The notes: a model not told the origin generated them from the sequence alone. Counted from the stretch's first letter, positions 21,427 to 31,053 are shown. The stretch: DNA of 64,000 nucleotides from Pseudomonas sp. MAG733B (GCF_036884845.1 NZ_CP145732.1:2480001-2544000), one strand, 5' to 3'. Program-made: numbers and translations.

Positions 21427-21495
21427 GCCATCGCCAGCAGGCTGGCTCCCACAGGATCGAGGTGATCCCTGTGGGAGCCAGCCTGCTGGCGATGA
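21427..21495. repeat. REP doublet after ebfC
   Basis: Near-perfect inverted arms of about 30 bases (GCCATCGCCAGCAGGCTGGC and its complement) separated by a few bases. Same type as the one in the xdh operon but with CCAGCAGGCTGG core. Confidence 0.88.
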
Positions 21496-21592
21496 TGTCA
21501 CCTCGGTCCAACTGACGAATCATCGAACGCACCATTGCCACAAAGGTCTGCTCCCTATATCACCAACCCCATTGATCAAAGGAGACGCTGCC

Positions 21593-22630
21593 ATGTCCGA
21601 CCCCATGACCCTCAACCAACGTATCGTCCTGGTCTCACGCCCGGTGGGCGCGCCGACGCCGGAGAATTTCCGCCTGGAGCGGGTCGCATTGCCCGACCTG
21701 ACTGATGGCCAAGTGTTGCTCAAGACGCTTTACCTGTCGCTGGACCCCTACATGCGCGGACGCATGAGCGACGCACCGTCCTACGCCGCTCCGGTAGAAA
21801 TCGGCGATGTTATGACCGGTGGCGCTGTCAGTCGCGTCGAGCGTTCGCTCAATCCCAAGTTTCAGGAAGGCGATCTGGTGGTGGGCGCCACCGGGTGGCA
21901 AAGCCACAGCATCAACGACGGTCGCAGCATCATGCCGGTCCCGTCCGGGTTGCCGAGCCCGTCGATGGCCTTGGGTGTACTCGGTATGCCGGGCATGACC
22001 GCCTACATGGGTTTGATGGACATCGGTCAGCCGAAGTCCGGTGAAACCCTGGTGGTCGCGGCGGCATCCGGAGCGGTGGGTTCGGTGGTCGGGCAAGTGG
22101 CGAAGATCAAGGGCTTGCGCGTGGTTGGCGTGGCGGGCGGCGCGGACAAGTGCCGCTATGTCGTTGAAGAGCTCGGCTTCGATGCCTGCATCGATCACAA
22201 GAGTTCGAGTTTCGCCGATGAACTGGCGCAGGCATGCCCAAACGGCATCGACATCTATTACGAAAACGTCGGCGGCAAGGTGTTCGACGCGGTGGTGCCG
22301 CTGCTCAATCCCAAGGCGCGGATTCCGTTGTGTGGCCTGATTGCTTCCTACAACGCCAGCGAAGCGCCGAGCGGCCCCGATCGCCTGCCGCAATTGCAGC
22401 GCACGCTGCTGACCAAGCGTGTGCGGATTCAAGGCTTCATCGTGTTCGACGACTACGGCGACCGTCAGCCGGAATTCGCCAGCGCCATGGCCCCGTGGGT
22501 GCGCGATGGCAAGGTGAAATTCCGCGAAGACGTGGTCGATGGCCTGGAGAACGCGCCGCAAGCGTTCATCGGTCTGCTGGAAGGACGCAACTTCGGCAAA
22601 CTGGTGGTGCGGGTCGCGTCAGCTGAATAA
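21593..22630 (+). CDS. NADP-dependent oxidoreductase, MDR superfamily (CurA-like)
   Basis: A 345-residue medium-chain reductase of the zinc-free group (prostaglandin/curcumin reductase-like) that probably reduces alpha,beta-unsaturated carbonyls with NADPH. The N-terminal DPYMRGRMSD segment and the nucleotide-binding AASGAVGSVVGQVAK (from about residue 157) are typical, as is YYENVGGKVFD. The ATG at 21593 has GGAG eight bases upstream. It stands between ebfC and recR, two genes that are usually adjacent, and its codon use looks ordinary for the genome. Natural substrate unknown. Confidence 0.85.
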   Translation: MSDPMTLNQRIVLVSRPVGAPTPENFRLERVALPDLTDGQVLLKTLYLSLDPYMRGRMSDAPSYAAPVEIGDVMTGGAVSRVERSLNPKFQEGDLVVGATGWQSHSINDGRSIMPVPSGLPSPSMALGVLGMPGMTAYMGLMDIGQPKSGETLVVAAASGAVGSVVGQVAKIKGLRVVGVAGGADKCRYVVEELGFDACIDHKSSSFADELAQACPNGIDIYYENVGGKVFDAVVPLLNPKARIPLCGLIASYNASEAPSGPDRLPQLQRTLLTKRVRIQGFIVFDDYGDRQPEFASAMAPWVRDGKVKFREDVVDGLENAPQAFIGLLEGRNFGKLVVRVASAE

Positions 22631-22691
22631 TTGACGGTAAACAGAGGCGCGGGTATAAACCGCGTCTCGTTGTTTTGTCGGACTTTTTCCC

Positions 22692-23294
22692 ATGAGCTTC
22701 AGCCCTTTGATTCGCCAACTGATCGATGCCCTGCGAGTTTTGCCAGGCGTGGGTCAGAAAACCGCCCAGCGCATGGCGTTGCAGTTGCTCGAACGTGATC
22801 GCAGCGGCGGCTCGCGACTGGCGCTGGCCCTGAGCCAGGCCATGGAAGGGGTCGGTCACTGCCGTTTGTGCCGCACGCTGACCGAAGATGACCTCTGCCC
22901 GCAATGCGCCGATAACCGCCGTGACGACACCTTGCTGTGTGTGGTGGAAGGGCCGATGGATGTCTATGCCGTGGAGCAGACAGGTTTCCGTGGCCGCTAC
23001 TTCGTACTCAAGGGGCACTTGTCGCCGCTCGATGGACTGGGGCCAGAGGCCATCGGTATTCCTCAGTTGATGGCGCGGATCGAAGAGGCCGGCACGTTCG
23101 CGGAAGTCATCCTCGCCACCAACCCGACCGTGGAAGGTGAAGCGACGGCGCATTACATCGCTCAGTTGCTCAGCAGCAAAGGCTTGATCGCTTCGCGCAT
23201 TGCCCATGGTGTGCCGTTGGGCGGTGAGTTGGAGCTGGTCGATGGCGGGACGCTGGCGCATTCGTTTGCCGGGCGTAAGCCGATCGCACTGTAA
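22692..23294 (+). CDS. recR: Recombination protein RecR
   Basis: A 200-residue protein that acts with RecO and RecF to load RecA at gaps. It has an N-terminal helix-hairpin-helix ([19 protein letters not shown]), a four-cysteine zinc module ([16 protein letters not shown]) and a Toprim domain ([25 protein letters not shown]). Length is normal. It is transcribed after the CurA-like gene with a 61-base gap. Confidence 0.96.
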   Translation: MSFSPLIRQLIDALRVLPGVGQKTAQRMALQLLERDRSGGSRLALALSQAMEGVGHCRLCRTLTEDDLCPQCADNRRDDTLLCVVEGPMDVYAVEQTGFRGRYFVLKGHLSPLDGLGPEAIGIPQLMARIEEAGTFAEVILATNPTVEGEATAHYIAQLLSSKGLIASRIAHGVPLGGELELVDGGTLAHSFAGRKPIAL

Positions 23295-23339
23295 TTTGTG
23301 TCGTTCGGGCTTACGCCATCGTCGGTCGTGCGGCGTTCC

Positions 23340-23363
23340 TGTAGGAGCAAAGCTTGCTCGCGA
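23340..23363. repeat. Single REP unit after recR
   Basis: One copy of the unit TAGGAGCAAAGCTTGCTCGC, matching an arm of the doublet at 24611-24681 but without a partner. Confidence 0.7.
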
Positions 23364-23457
23364 TGCAGGCGACACGGTCTATCTGATTCACACAATCCTG
23401 TTGAATACCAAGCAAGCGCTCGGTTAACTTCGCTGAACCGTTCAGTGGAGTTCGCCG

Positions 23458-24606
23458 ATGCCTGCCTTTCAGGAATACTTCGATCCCAGCCACCAATTGG
23501 TCCGTGACAGCGTCAGACGTTTCGTCGAGCGCGAGATACTTCCGGACATCGACCAGTGGGAAGAAGCCGAAAGCTTTCCCCGTGAGCTCTATCTGAAGGC
23601 CGGTGCGGCAGGAATTCTTGGCATCGGGTATCCGGAAGCGCTCGGTGGCAGCCATGAAGGTGACGTGTTCGCCAAGGTCGCCGCCAGTGAAGAGTTGATG
23701 CGTTGTGGCTCCGGTGGTCTCGTGGCGGGGCTTGGGTCGCTGGACATCGGCTTGCCGCCCATTCTCAAGTGGGCCAGGCCTGAAGTTCGTGATCGTGTGG
23801 TGCCGCAGGTACTGTCCGGCGAGAAAATCAGCGCCCTGGCCATCACCGAACCTGGCGGCGGTTCCGACGTCGCCAACCTGCAAACCCGCGCTGTGCGTGA
23901 CGGCGATTTTTACCGGGTCAGCGGCAGTAAAACCTTTATCACCAGCGGCGTCCGTGCGGATTACTACACCGTCGCGGTGCGCACCGGCGAGCCGGGTTTC
24001 GCCGGCGTCAGCTTGTTGTTGATCGAGAAAGGCACGCCCGGATTCACCGTGGGGCGGCAGTTGAAGAAAATGGGCTGGTGGGCGTCGGACACCGCCGAAC
24101 TGTTCTTCGACGATTGCCGGGTGCCCGCAGGCAATTTGATTGGCGCCGAGAACATGGGCTTCGCCTGCATCATGGGTAACTTCCAGAGCGAGCGTTTGGC
24201 ATTGGCCCTGATGGCCAACATGACCGCGCAACTGGCGCTGGAAGAAAGCCTGAAATGGGCGCGAGCGCGTGAAGCCTTCGGCAAGCCGATCGGCAAGTTC
24301 CAGGTGATCAAGCATCGCCTCGCCGAGATGGCCACGGCACTGGAAGTCTCAAGGGAGTTCACCTACCGGCAAGCCGCGAAAATGGCGGGGGGGCAGAGTG
24401 TGATCAAGGAGATTTCCATGGCCAAGAATTTCGCCACGGACACGGCGGATCGGATCGTTAACGACGCAGTGCAGATACTGGGCGGTTTGGGTTATATGCG
24501 CGAAAGCCTGGTGGAGCGGCTGTACCGGGATAACCGGATTCTGTCGATCGGCGGTGGGACGCGGGAAGTGATGAATGAAATCATCAGCAAGCAGATGGGG
24601 CTTTGA
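23458..24606 (+). CDS. Acyl-CoA dehydrogenase
   Basis: A 382-residue flavoprotein that introduces a 2,3 double bond in acyl-CoA substrates. The family signatures are clear: the FAD/substrate segment ALAITEPGGGSDVANLQTRA, GSKTFITSG, and the C-terminal QILGGLGYMRESLVERLYRDNRI. Chain-length or branched-chain preference cannot be read from the sequence. It follows recR as a separate unit, as in other pseudomonads from memory, and is followed by a REP doublet. Confidence 0.93.
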   Translation: MPAFQEYFDPSHQLVRDSVRRFVEREILPDIDQWEEAESFPRELYLKAGAAGILGIGYPEALGGSHEGDVFAKVAASEELMRCGSGGLVAGLGSLDIGLPPILKWARPEVRDRVVPQVLSGEKISALAITEPGGGSDVANLQTRAVRDGDFYRVSGSKTFITSGVRADYYTVAVRTGEPGFAGVSLLLIEKGTPGFTVGRQLKKMGWWASDTAELFFDDCRVPAGNLIGAENMGFACIMGNFQSERLALALMANMTAQLALEESLKWARAREAFGKPIGKFQVIKHRLAEMATALEVSREFTYRQAAKMAGGQSVIKEISMAKNFATDTADRIVNDAVQILGGLGYMRESLVERLYRDNRILSIGGGTREVMNEIISKQMGL

Positions 24607-24610
24607 CGCC

Positions 24611-24681
24611 ATCGCGAGCAAGCTTTGCTCCTACGGGATTCGGTGATCATCTGTAGGAGCAAAGCTTGCTCGCGATTGGCG
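24611..24681. repeat. REP doublet between acyl-CoA dehydrogenase and apt
   Basis: Inverted arms ATCGCGAGCAAGCTTTGCTC and TAGGAGCAAAGCTTGCTCGC lie between two convergent genes. The core differs from the GGGAGCGGGCTT class (GGAGCAAAGCTTGCTC). Confidence 0.87.
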
Positions 24682-24700
24682 TCCGCTCAGACGGCGCCGC

Positions 24701-25249
24701 TTACTTATCGGTCAACGCAAACTGCGTCAGGCAGAACGTCGGAATGCCCATGTCTTGCAGGCGCTGCGAACCATCCAGCTCCGGCAGGTCGATGATCGCC
24801 GCCGCTTCATGAACCTTCGCACCCATGCGACGAATCAGGTTCGCCGCCGCGATCAGCGTGCCGCCAGTGGCTATCAGGTCATCGAACATCACCACCGAAT
24901 CGCCCTCGCACAGGCTGTCGGCGTGCACTTCGAGGAAGGCTTCGCCGTACTCGGTCGCATAACCTTCAGCGAGGACATCGGCCGGCAGTTTGCCTTGCTT
25001 GCGGAACAGCACCAGCGGTTTGTTCAGCTGATAAGCCAGTACTGAACCGATCAGGAAGCCACGGGCATCCATCGCGCCGATGTGGGTGAAATCGGCCTCG
25101 ACGTAACGGTGGGCAAAGCTGTCCATCACCAGGCGCAGGGCGGTGGGCGACTGGAACAGCGGGGTGATGTCGCGAAAGATCACGCCCGGCTTGGGAAAGT
25201 CGATCACGGGGCGGATGAGGGATTTGATGTCGAAGGAGTCGAAGACCAT
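24701..25249 (-). CDS. apt: Adenine phosphoribosyltransferase
   Basis: A 182-residue purine salvage enzyme that makes AMP from adenine and PRPP. The N terminus [22 protein letters not shown] is typical, and the PRPP-binding loop is [13 protein letters not shown]. The ATG at 25249 is chosen by family length; the frame extends upstream to 25285 without conservation. It is convergent with the acyl-CoA dehydrogenase and lies 80 bases after the end of anr. Confidence 0.96.
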   Translation of the reverse strand: MVFDSFDIKSLIRPVIDFPKPGVIFRDITPLFQSPTALRLVMDSFAHRYVEADFTHIGAMDARGFLIGSVLAYQLNKPLVLFRKQGKLPADVLAEGYATEYGEAFLEVHADSLCEGDSVVMFDDLIATGGTLIAAANLIRRMGAKVHEAAAIIDLPELDGSQRLQDMGIPTFCLTQFALTDK

Positions 25250-25329
25250 CGTCGTGGTGTCCTGGCAGGGCTGCAAACGACGCATTATAACGGCGGCTGA
25301 ACCGTTTCGCTCAGCCGCAACAGCTTGTT

Positions 25330-26064
25330 TCAGCTTTCCAGGGAGCCACCTGCCAGCGCGCAGAGCTGGATCGGGTCGAGGATGTGGATTTCCTTGCCTT
25401 CGGCGGCGATCAGTTCGTTTTGCTGGAAGCGCGTGAACACCCGCGACACGGTTTCCACCGCGAGGCCCAGGTAGTTGCCAATTTCGTTGCGCGACATGCT
25501 CAGGCGGAACTGATTGGCCGAGAAACCCCGGGCGCGGAAACGCGCGGACAGGTTGACCAGGAAGGTGGCGATGCGCTCGTCGGCGGTTTTCTTCGACAGC
25601 AGCAACATCATCTGTTGATCGTCGCGGATCTCGCGGCTCATGACGCGCATCAATTGACGGCGCAACTGCGGCAATTGCAGCGCCAGTTCGTCGAGGCGCT
25701 CGAACGGAATTTCACACACCGAGGTGGTTTCCAGCGCTTGCGCCGACACGGGATGCTTTTCGGTGTCCATGCCCGACAGGCCGACCAGTTCGCTCGGCAG
25801 GTGGAAACCGGTGAGCTGCTCTTCGCCGGCATCGCTCAGGTTGAAGGTCTTGAGTGCGCCGGAGCGTACCGCGTAAACCGAGTCGAACGTGTCGCCCTGG
25901 CGGAACAGAAACTCGCCCTTTTTCAATGGGCGGCCACGTTTGACGATCTCGTCCAGCGCGTCCATGTCTTCCAGATTCAGCGAAAGTGGCAAACACAGCG
26001 GGGCCAGGCTGCAATCCTTGCAATGGGCCTGGTTATGAGAGCGCAATTTTACTGGCTCGGACAT
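25330..26064 (-). CDS. anr: Anaerobic regulator Anr (Fnr family)
   Basis: A 244-residue oxygen-sensing transcription factor that activates low-oxygen genes at TTGAT-N4-ATCAA sites. The 4Fe-4S ligands are C15, C18 and C24 ([11 protein letters not shown]) and C117 (TTSVCEIP). A cyclic-nucleotide-type sensor domain is followed by the winged helix with recognition helix ETVSRVF, which has the E, S and R of Fnr-type readers. The ATG at 26064 gives the usual length. Its likely targets hemN and the second cbb3 operon carry matching boxes in this window. Confidence 0.97.
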   Translation of the reverse strand: MSEPVKLRSHNQAHCKDCSLAPLCLPLSLNLEDMDALDEIVKRGRPLKKGEFLFRQGDTFDSVYAVRSGALKTFNLSDAGEEQLTGFHLPSELVGLSGMDTEKHPVSAQALETTSVCEIPFERLDELALQLPQLRRQLMRVMSREIRDDQQMMLLLSKKTADERIATFLVNLSARFRARGFSANQFRLSMSRNEIGNYLGLAVETVSRVFTRFQQNELIAAEGKEIHILDPIQLCALAGGSLES

Positions 26065-26157
26065 TTCTTCAATCCTTGTGGGAAAACACACATAAGACGT
26101 AAGGGTAACCCAGCGGAGGACATTGAGGCCAGTACGCGGCGCTTTTGTCGCAGGCCG

Positions 26158-27543
26158 CTAGATCACCCGGGAAAAGCGTTGGCGGCTGTGTTGTTCCAGG
26201 TACGCATCAAACACCATGCACACCGAGCGCACCAGCAAACGGCCGGCAGGCAACACGATGATTTTGTCGCGATCCAGCTCAATCAGGCCGTCCTTGGCCA
26301 TGCGCTGCAACTGCGGCCAAAGTTCGCCGAAATAGCCTTGAAAATCGATGTTGAAGGCCTGTTCGATCTCAGCGAACTCCAAGCTGAAGTTACAGATCAA
26401 TTGCTGAATCACCGAACGGCGCAAGCGGTCATCGGCGTTGCACAGCAGGCCGCGGCTGGTGGCCAGTTGCGAAGAGGCCAGCGCGTTCTGGTATTGATTC
26501 AGGTCGCTGCTGTTCTGGCAGTACAAGTCACCGATCTGGCTGATCGCTGAAACGCCGAGCCCGATCAAATCGCAATGGCCGTGGGTGGTGTAGCCCTGGA
26601 AATTGCGTTGCAGGGTCGACTCTTCCTGGGCAATCGCCAGTTCATCGTCGGGCAGGGCAAAGTGGTCCATGCCGATGTAGCGGTAACCGGCGGCGGTCAG
26701 TTGCTCGATGGTGCGCTGGAGCATTTCCAGTTTCTGCGCCGGCGTCGGCAGCTCGTTGCTGTTGATCCGCCGTTGCGGCATGAAGCGTTCCGGCAGGTGC
26801 GCGTAGTTGAACACCGAGAGCCGGTCCGGTTGCAGGCTGATGACTTCCTCGACGGTGCGGGCGAAGTTTTCAGGGGTCTGCTTCGGCAAGCCGTAGATCA
26901 GGTCGATATTGATCGAGCGAAATTGCAGGGTCCGCGCGGCATCGATTACCGCGCGGGTTTCCTCCAGGCTTTGCAGGCGATTGACCGCACGCTGCACGGC
27001 CGGGTCGAGGTCTTGCAGGCCGATACTGACCCGATTGAAACCCAGCTCGCGCAGCAGACCCATGGTCGACCAGTCAGCCTCGCGCGGATCGATCTCGATG
27101 CCATAGTCACCGGAGTCATCGTCGAGCAGGTTGAAATGTTTGCGCAGGTGCGCCATCAACTGACGCAGTTCGTCATGGCTGAGAAAGGTCGGCGTGCCGC
27201 CGCCGAAGTGCAGTTGCTCGACTTTTTGCGCAGGGTCGAGGTGGCAGGCGATCAACTGGATTTCCTGCTCCAGGCGCTGCAAGTAGGGCAACGCCCGGCC
27301 ACGATCCTTGGTGATGACCTTGTTGCAGGCGCAGTAGTAGCAAATGTTCGCGCAGAACGGTACGTGCACGTACAGCGACAACGGGCGTTGCGCCTTGCGG
27401 CTGTCGCGCAGGGCGTGGAACAGGTCGAAGGTGCCGATTTGACCGTGGAATTGCACGGCGGTCGGGTAGGAGGTGTAGCGCGGTCCCGCCAGGTCATAAC
27501 GGCGGATCAGGTCGGTGTCCCAACGAATGGCGTCGAGCATCAT
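26158..27543 (-). CDS. hemN: Oxygen-independent coproporphyrinogen III oxidase
   Basis: A 461-residue radical SAM enzyme that oxidatively decarboxylates coproporphyrinogen III to protoporphyrinogen IX without oxygen, supplying heme under microaerobic conditions. The cluster motif is C-ANI-C-YY-C-A-C (in PFCANICYYCACNK), followed by GGGTPTFL. The first of two adjacent ATGs (27543) is closer to a GGGGGA box. A perfect Anr box is centred about 72 bases upstream. It lies between anr and the cco assembly cluster, so heme supply and heme-copper oxidase assembly are grouped. Confidence 0.96.
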   Translation of the reverse strand: MMLDAIRWDTDLIRRYDLAGPRYTSYPTAVQFHGQIGTFDLFHALRDSRKAQRPLSLYVHVPFCANICYYCACNKVITKDRGRALPYLQRLEQEIQLIACHLDPAQKVEQLHFGGGTPTFLSHDELRQLMAHLRKHFNLLDDDSGDYGIEIDPREADWSTMGLLRELGFNRVSIGLQDLDPAVQRAVNRLQSLEETRAVIDAARTLQFRSINIDLIYGLPKQTPENFARTVEEVISLQPDRLSVFNYAHLPERFMPQRRINSNELPTPAQKLEMLQRTIEQLTAAGYRYIGMDHFALPDDELAIAQEESTLQRNFQGYTTHGHCDLIGLGVSAISQIGDLYCQNSSDLNQYQNALASSQLATSRGLLCNADDRLRRSVIQQLICNFSLEFAEIEQAFNIDFQGYFGELWPQLQRMAKDGLIELDRDKIIVLPAGRLLVRSVCMVFDAYLEQHSRQRFSRVI

Positions 27544-27607
27544 GCGGGCATTCCCCCGGATAGGCTGGCAGTGTCGGCCAGTCTAGGGGTGGCGGCGTTG
27601 ATGCATC

Positions 27608-27621
27608 TTGATTTGCATCAA
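27608..27621. promoter_or_regulatory. Perfect Anr/Fnr box upstream of hemN
   Basis: TTGAT-TTGC-ATCAA matches the Anr consensus at every specified base. It is centred about 72 bases before the hemN ATG, so a start site near 27573 would put it at -41.5, the class II activator position. Confidence 0.9.
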
Positions 27622-27651
27622 CGGTCGGGATTTGTGTTGTCGGTGCGGGCC

Positions 27652-27681
27652 TCATCGCGAGCAGGCTCGCTCCTACAGGGG
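27652..27681. repeat. Single REP unit between hemN and the TauE-like gene
   Basis: One unit ATCGCGAGCAGGCTCGCTCC without a partner, just downstream of the TauE-like gene stop on the minus strand. Confidence 0.65.
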
Positions 27682-27685
27682 AAGA

Positions 27686-28369
27686 TCAATGCCCCATAAG
27701 CCAATGCTGATGCGGTCCCGGCAGCGTCCAGATGCCAAACAGCATCACCAGCAACCCACCGGTCATGCGCACGCTGCGTTTGCGCAGCAGCGCCGTCACC
27801 CGTTCAGCCGCCAGTCCGGTGGCAAGCAACACCGGCCAGGTGCCGAGACCGAACGCCAGCATCAGCAATGCGCTGTCCAGCGCATTGCCCTGACTGGCCG
27901 ACCACAGCAGAGTGCTGTAAACCAGACCGCACGGCAGCCAGCCCCAGAGCGCGCCCAGCAACAGTGCGCGAGGCAGGCTCGAGACCGGCAGCAGTTTGTT
28001 GGCGACCGGCTGAATATACCGCCACAGGCCGCGGCCGAGGCTTTCGATGCGCGTCAGGCCGCTCCACCAGCCGGCCAGGTACAGGCCCATCGCGATCAGC
28101 AACAGCCCGGCGAGTACGCGCATGAACATTGCCGCCGGGCTGTTGGCCACCGCCCAACCGGCCAGGCCGATCAGCAGGCCGGCGGTGGCATAGCTGAGGA
28201 TTCGCCCGAGGTTGTAGGCCAGCAAAAGACGAAAACGTCGGCTGCGCTGTTCCTTGGGAATCGCCAGGGTCAGCGCGCCCATCAGGCCGCCGCACATGCC
28301 CAGGCAATGGCCGCCACCGAGCAGACCGAGAATCAACGCAGACACCAACAGAGGCGCCAATTCAAGCAT
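27686..28369 (-). CDS. TauE/DsbD-like membrane protein of the cbb3 assembly cluster
   Basis: A 227-residue polytopic membrane protein with about six hydrophobic segments. The conserved GGGHCLGMCGGLMG near residues 18-31 has paired cysteines and histidine on the first membrane segment, a signature of the DsbD_2/UreH-like transmembrane family often annotated as sulfite exporter TauE. A second conserved stretch is GALWGWLPCGLVYS. Its start overlaps the end of ccoS by 8 bases, so it belongs to the ccoGHIS operon, and a role in copper supply to cbb3 oxidase is likely but inferred. Confidence 0.82.
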   Translation of the reverse strand: MLELAPLLVSALILGLLGGGHCLGMCGGLMGALTLAIPKEQRSRRFRLLLAYNLGRILSYATAGLLIGLAGWAVANSPAAMFMRVLAGLLLIAMGLYLAGWWSGLTRIESLGRGLWRYIQPVANKLLPVSSLPRALLLGALWGWLPCGLVYSTLLWSASQGNALDSALLMLAFGLGTWPVLLATGLAAERVTALLRKRSVRMTGGLLVMLFGIWTLPGPHQHWLMGH

Positions 28370-28580
28370 GGGGCGGGGCCTTGTCGTCGGGTTTGGCCGG
28401 ATGGCCGCTGGCCTCGTCGACCGCTGCGGTGTGGTTCGGGTCCTGGTCGTCGAACAGGATGCTGTGGGCCGGGCCGTCGAGGTCGTCGTACTGACCGCTG
28501 TCGACCGCCCAGAAGAAGATGTAGATGGCGATGGCCACGATCAGCAGCGCGGCCGGGATCATCACGTAGAGAGCTGGCAT
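28362..28580 (-). CDS. ccoS: cbb3 oxidase maturation protein CcoS
   Basis: A 72-residue small membrane protein needed for cofactor insertion in cbb3 oxidase. The single N-terminal membrane segment (YVMIPAALLIVAIAIYIFFW) is followed by the conserved AVDSGQYDDLDGPAHSILFD. The ATG at 28580 gives MPALYVMIP, the family start. It is 22 bases after ccoI and overlaps the TauE-like gene. Confidence 0.93.
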   Translation of the reverse strand: MPALYVMIPAALLIVAIAIYIFFWAVDSGQYDDLDGPAHSILFDDQDPNHTAAVDEASGHPAKPDDKAPPHA

Positions 28581-28602
28581 CTGGACTCCATGCCCGTGCG
28601 GC

Positions 28603-31053
28603 TCAGGCCGGCAGCGGGCGGGTTTCTGGCGTGGCGTTGGCAACGGGCGCGCTCGGCAGGCGAGTCAGGCGCAGGGCGTTCAACACCACGGTCAACGAAC
28701 TGATGGACATGCCGACCGCGGCCCACACCGGCGTGATCCAGCCGAGGGCGGCGAACGGCAACATGAGGCCATTGTACAGCGCGGCCCATAGCAGATTCTC
28801 AATGATCACCCGACGGGTGCGTCGCGCCAGGCTGAAGGCTTGAACCAACGCGTCGAGTCGATTGGACAGCAGCACGGCGTCGGCGCTGGTTTTCGCCAGA
28901 TCGGTGGCCGAACCCATGGCGACGCTGATGTCGGCAGCGGCGAGCACCGGCACATCGTTGACCCCGTCGCCGAGCATCAACACTTTGCGGCCTTCCTTAT
29001 GCAGCTGTTGCAGGACTTGCAGTTTGTCGTCCGGACGCAAGCCGCCCCGGGCTTCATCGATGCCGAGTTCGGCAGCCACACTGGCAACCATCGGCGAGCT
29101 GTCGCCGGACAGCAGCAGCGTGCGCCAGCCGCGAGCCTTGCACGCTGCCAGCAGGGCAGGCGCGTCGGCACGCAAGCGATCATCAAGGACGAACCACGAC
29201 AACGGCCCCTGGCGATCGCCGAGCAGCAGCCATTGACCGGCTTCATCCGGCATCGTTGGCACCGCCGCGCCGCTGAGTTCGCAGACAAATACCGGGTTAC
29301 CGATGCGCAAGCGCTGTTCGCCGACCACGCCTTCCAGGCCAAGGCCCGGTGTGCTGTGCACTTCTTCAGCGGCCAGCGGCGCACGGCCAAAGGTGCGGGC
29401 GATCGGGTGTTCGGAACGGTTTTCCAGTGCGGCGGCGAGGCCCAGGCACTCATCGCTACCCAATGCGCCGAGCGGGCGGATCGAACGTAGGGCCAGACGC
29501 CCTTCGGTGAGGGTGCCGGTCTTGTCGAAAATCACCGTATCGATCTGGTTCAGACCTTCCAGCACATGGCCGCGGGTCAGTAGCAAACCGAGTTTGTGCA
29601 AGGTGCCGGTAGCTGCGGTGAGAGCGGTCGGCGTCGCCAGGGACAAGGCGCACGGGCAGGTCGCGACGAGCATTGCCAGCACAATCCAGAACGCCCGCGA
29701 AGAATCCAGTTCCCACCACAGCAGGCCGATGGCGGCGGCCGCGATCAGCGACAGCAGCAGGAACCATTGCGCGGCGCGGTCGGCGATTTCCGCCAGCCGT
29801 GGTTTTTCCGCCTGGGCGCGGTCCAGCAGGCGGACGATGGCGGAGAGGCGGGTGTCCTGGCCGAGCGCCTGCACTTCGACGGTCAAGGCGCCTTCGACAT
29901 TCAGCGTGCCCGCCGTGACGGCATCGCCTGGAGTGCGTGCTTGTGGCAGGTATTCGCCGGTGAGCAGTGATTCGTCGATGCTCGATTGGCCGTCGAGGAT
30001 CCTGCCGTCAGCCGGAAGGATCGCGCCCGGATGCACCAGCACTTGATCGCCGACACGCAGTTCGCTCAGCAGGATCCGCTCGCTCTGGCCGTCGGCACTC
30101 AAGCGCAAACACGAGGCGGGCAGCAAGTTGACCAGTTGCGCGGTGGCGGCGGCCGTGCGTTCGCGGGCGCGACGCTCCAGATAACGTCCGGCCAACAGGA
30201 ATAGCGCGAACATGCCGACCGCATCGAAATACAGTTCGCCGACGCCGGTGATCGAAGTCCAGATCCCGGCGATGTAGGCACTGCCGATGGCCAGCGACAC
30301 CGAAACGTCCATGGTCAGGTGACGGGTGCGCAGGTCGCGCATCGCGCCTTTGAAGAACGGTGCGCAGCTGTAGAACACGATCGGGGTGGTGAGGAACAGC
30401 GCGACCCAACGCAGGATGGTGTGCAGCTCGGGGCTGAGGTCGATGTTGAATTCCGGCCAGGTGGCCATGGTCGCCATCATCGCCTGGAACCACAGCAGCC
30501 CGGCCACGCCGAGCTGGCGCAGGGCCAGACGGTTTTCGCTGGCCAGTTGTTCGCTGGCGCGATCGGCCTGATACGGATGCGCGGCGTAACCGATGTGGCG
30601 CAGTTCGCTGAGCACTTTGCTCAACGGCAATTGCGCGTCGGCCCAGCGCACGTGCAGGCGATGGTTGGACAGGTTCAGGCGGGCTTCGGCCACGGCCGGC
30701 AAGGTGCGCAGGTGTTTCTCGATCAGCCAGCCGCAGGCGGCACAACTGATGCCTTCCATCAACAGCGTGGTTTCGGCCAGATCGCCTTCGTGGCGGACGA
30801 AGGGCTGTTGCACATCGGCGCGATCGTATAGCGCCAGTTCATCGACCAGTTGCACCGGCAGTGCTTCGGGGTTGGCCGAGGCTTCACTGCGGTGTTGGTA
30901 ATAGCTTTCCAGTCCTCCGGCGACGATGGCTTCGGCCACGGCCTGGCAGCCCGGACAGCAGAACTCGCGGGACTCCCCGAACACGACGGCGGTGAAGCGA
31001 CTGCCGGGCGGGACCGGCAGGGCGCAGTGGTAGCAGGGGAGTGGGGTTGTCAT
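28603..31053 (-). CDS. ccoI: Copper-exporting P-type ATPase CcoI
   Basis: An 816-residue P1B-type ATPase that moves copper for cbb3 oxidase assembly. An N-terminal cysteine-rich segment (C7, C10, and FCCPGC at 32-36) precedes the heavy-metal-associated domain with C104-A-A-C107. The membrane CPC motif is at 466-468, the phosphorylation site D510-KTGT, the HP motif at 549-550, and GDGVND at 695-700. The extra N-terminal cysteines are typical of the CcoI/FixI branch. It is followed by ccoS and preceded by ccoH. Confidence 0.96.
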   Translation of the reverse strand: MTTPLPCYHCALPVPPGSRFTAVVFGESREFCCPGCQAVAEAIVAGGLESYYQHRSEASANPEALPVQLVDELALYDRADVQQPFVRHEGDLAETTLLMEGISCAACGWLIEKHLRTLPAVAEARLNLSNHRLHVRWADAQLPLSKVLSELRHIGYAAHPYQADRASEQLASENRLALRQLGVAGLLWFQAMMATMATWPEFNIDLSPELHTILRWVALFLTTPIVFYSCAPFFKGAMRDLRTRHLTMDVSVSLAIGSAYIAGIWTSITGVGELYFDAVGMFALFLLAGRYLERRARERTAAATAQLVNLLPASCLRLSADGQSERILLSELRVGDQVLVHPGAILPADGRILDGQSSIDESLLTGEYLPQARTPGDAVTAGTLNVEGALTVEVQALGQDTRLSAIVRLLDRAQAEKPRLAEIADRAAQWFLLLSLIAAAAIGLLWWELDSSRAFWIVLAMLVATCPCALSLATPTALTAATGTLHKLGLLLTRGHVLEGLNQIDTVIFDKTGTLTEGRLALRSIRPLGALGSDECLGLAAALENRSEHPIARTFGRAPLAAEEVHSTPGLGLEGVVGEQRLRIGNPVFVCELSGAAVPTMPDEAGQWLLLGDRQGPLSWFVLDDRLRADAPALLAACKARGWRTLLLSGDSSPMVASVAAELGIDEARGGLRPDDKLQVLQQLHKEGRKVLMLGDGVNDVPVLAAADISVAMGSATDLAKTSADAVLLSNRLDALVQAFSLARRTRRVIIENLLWAALYNGLMLPFAALGWITPVWAAVGMSISSLTVVLNALRLTRLPSAPVANATPETRPLPA

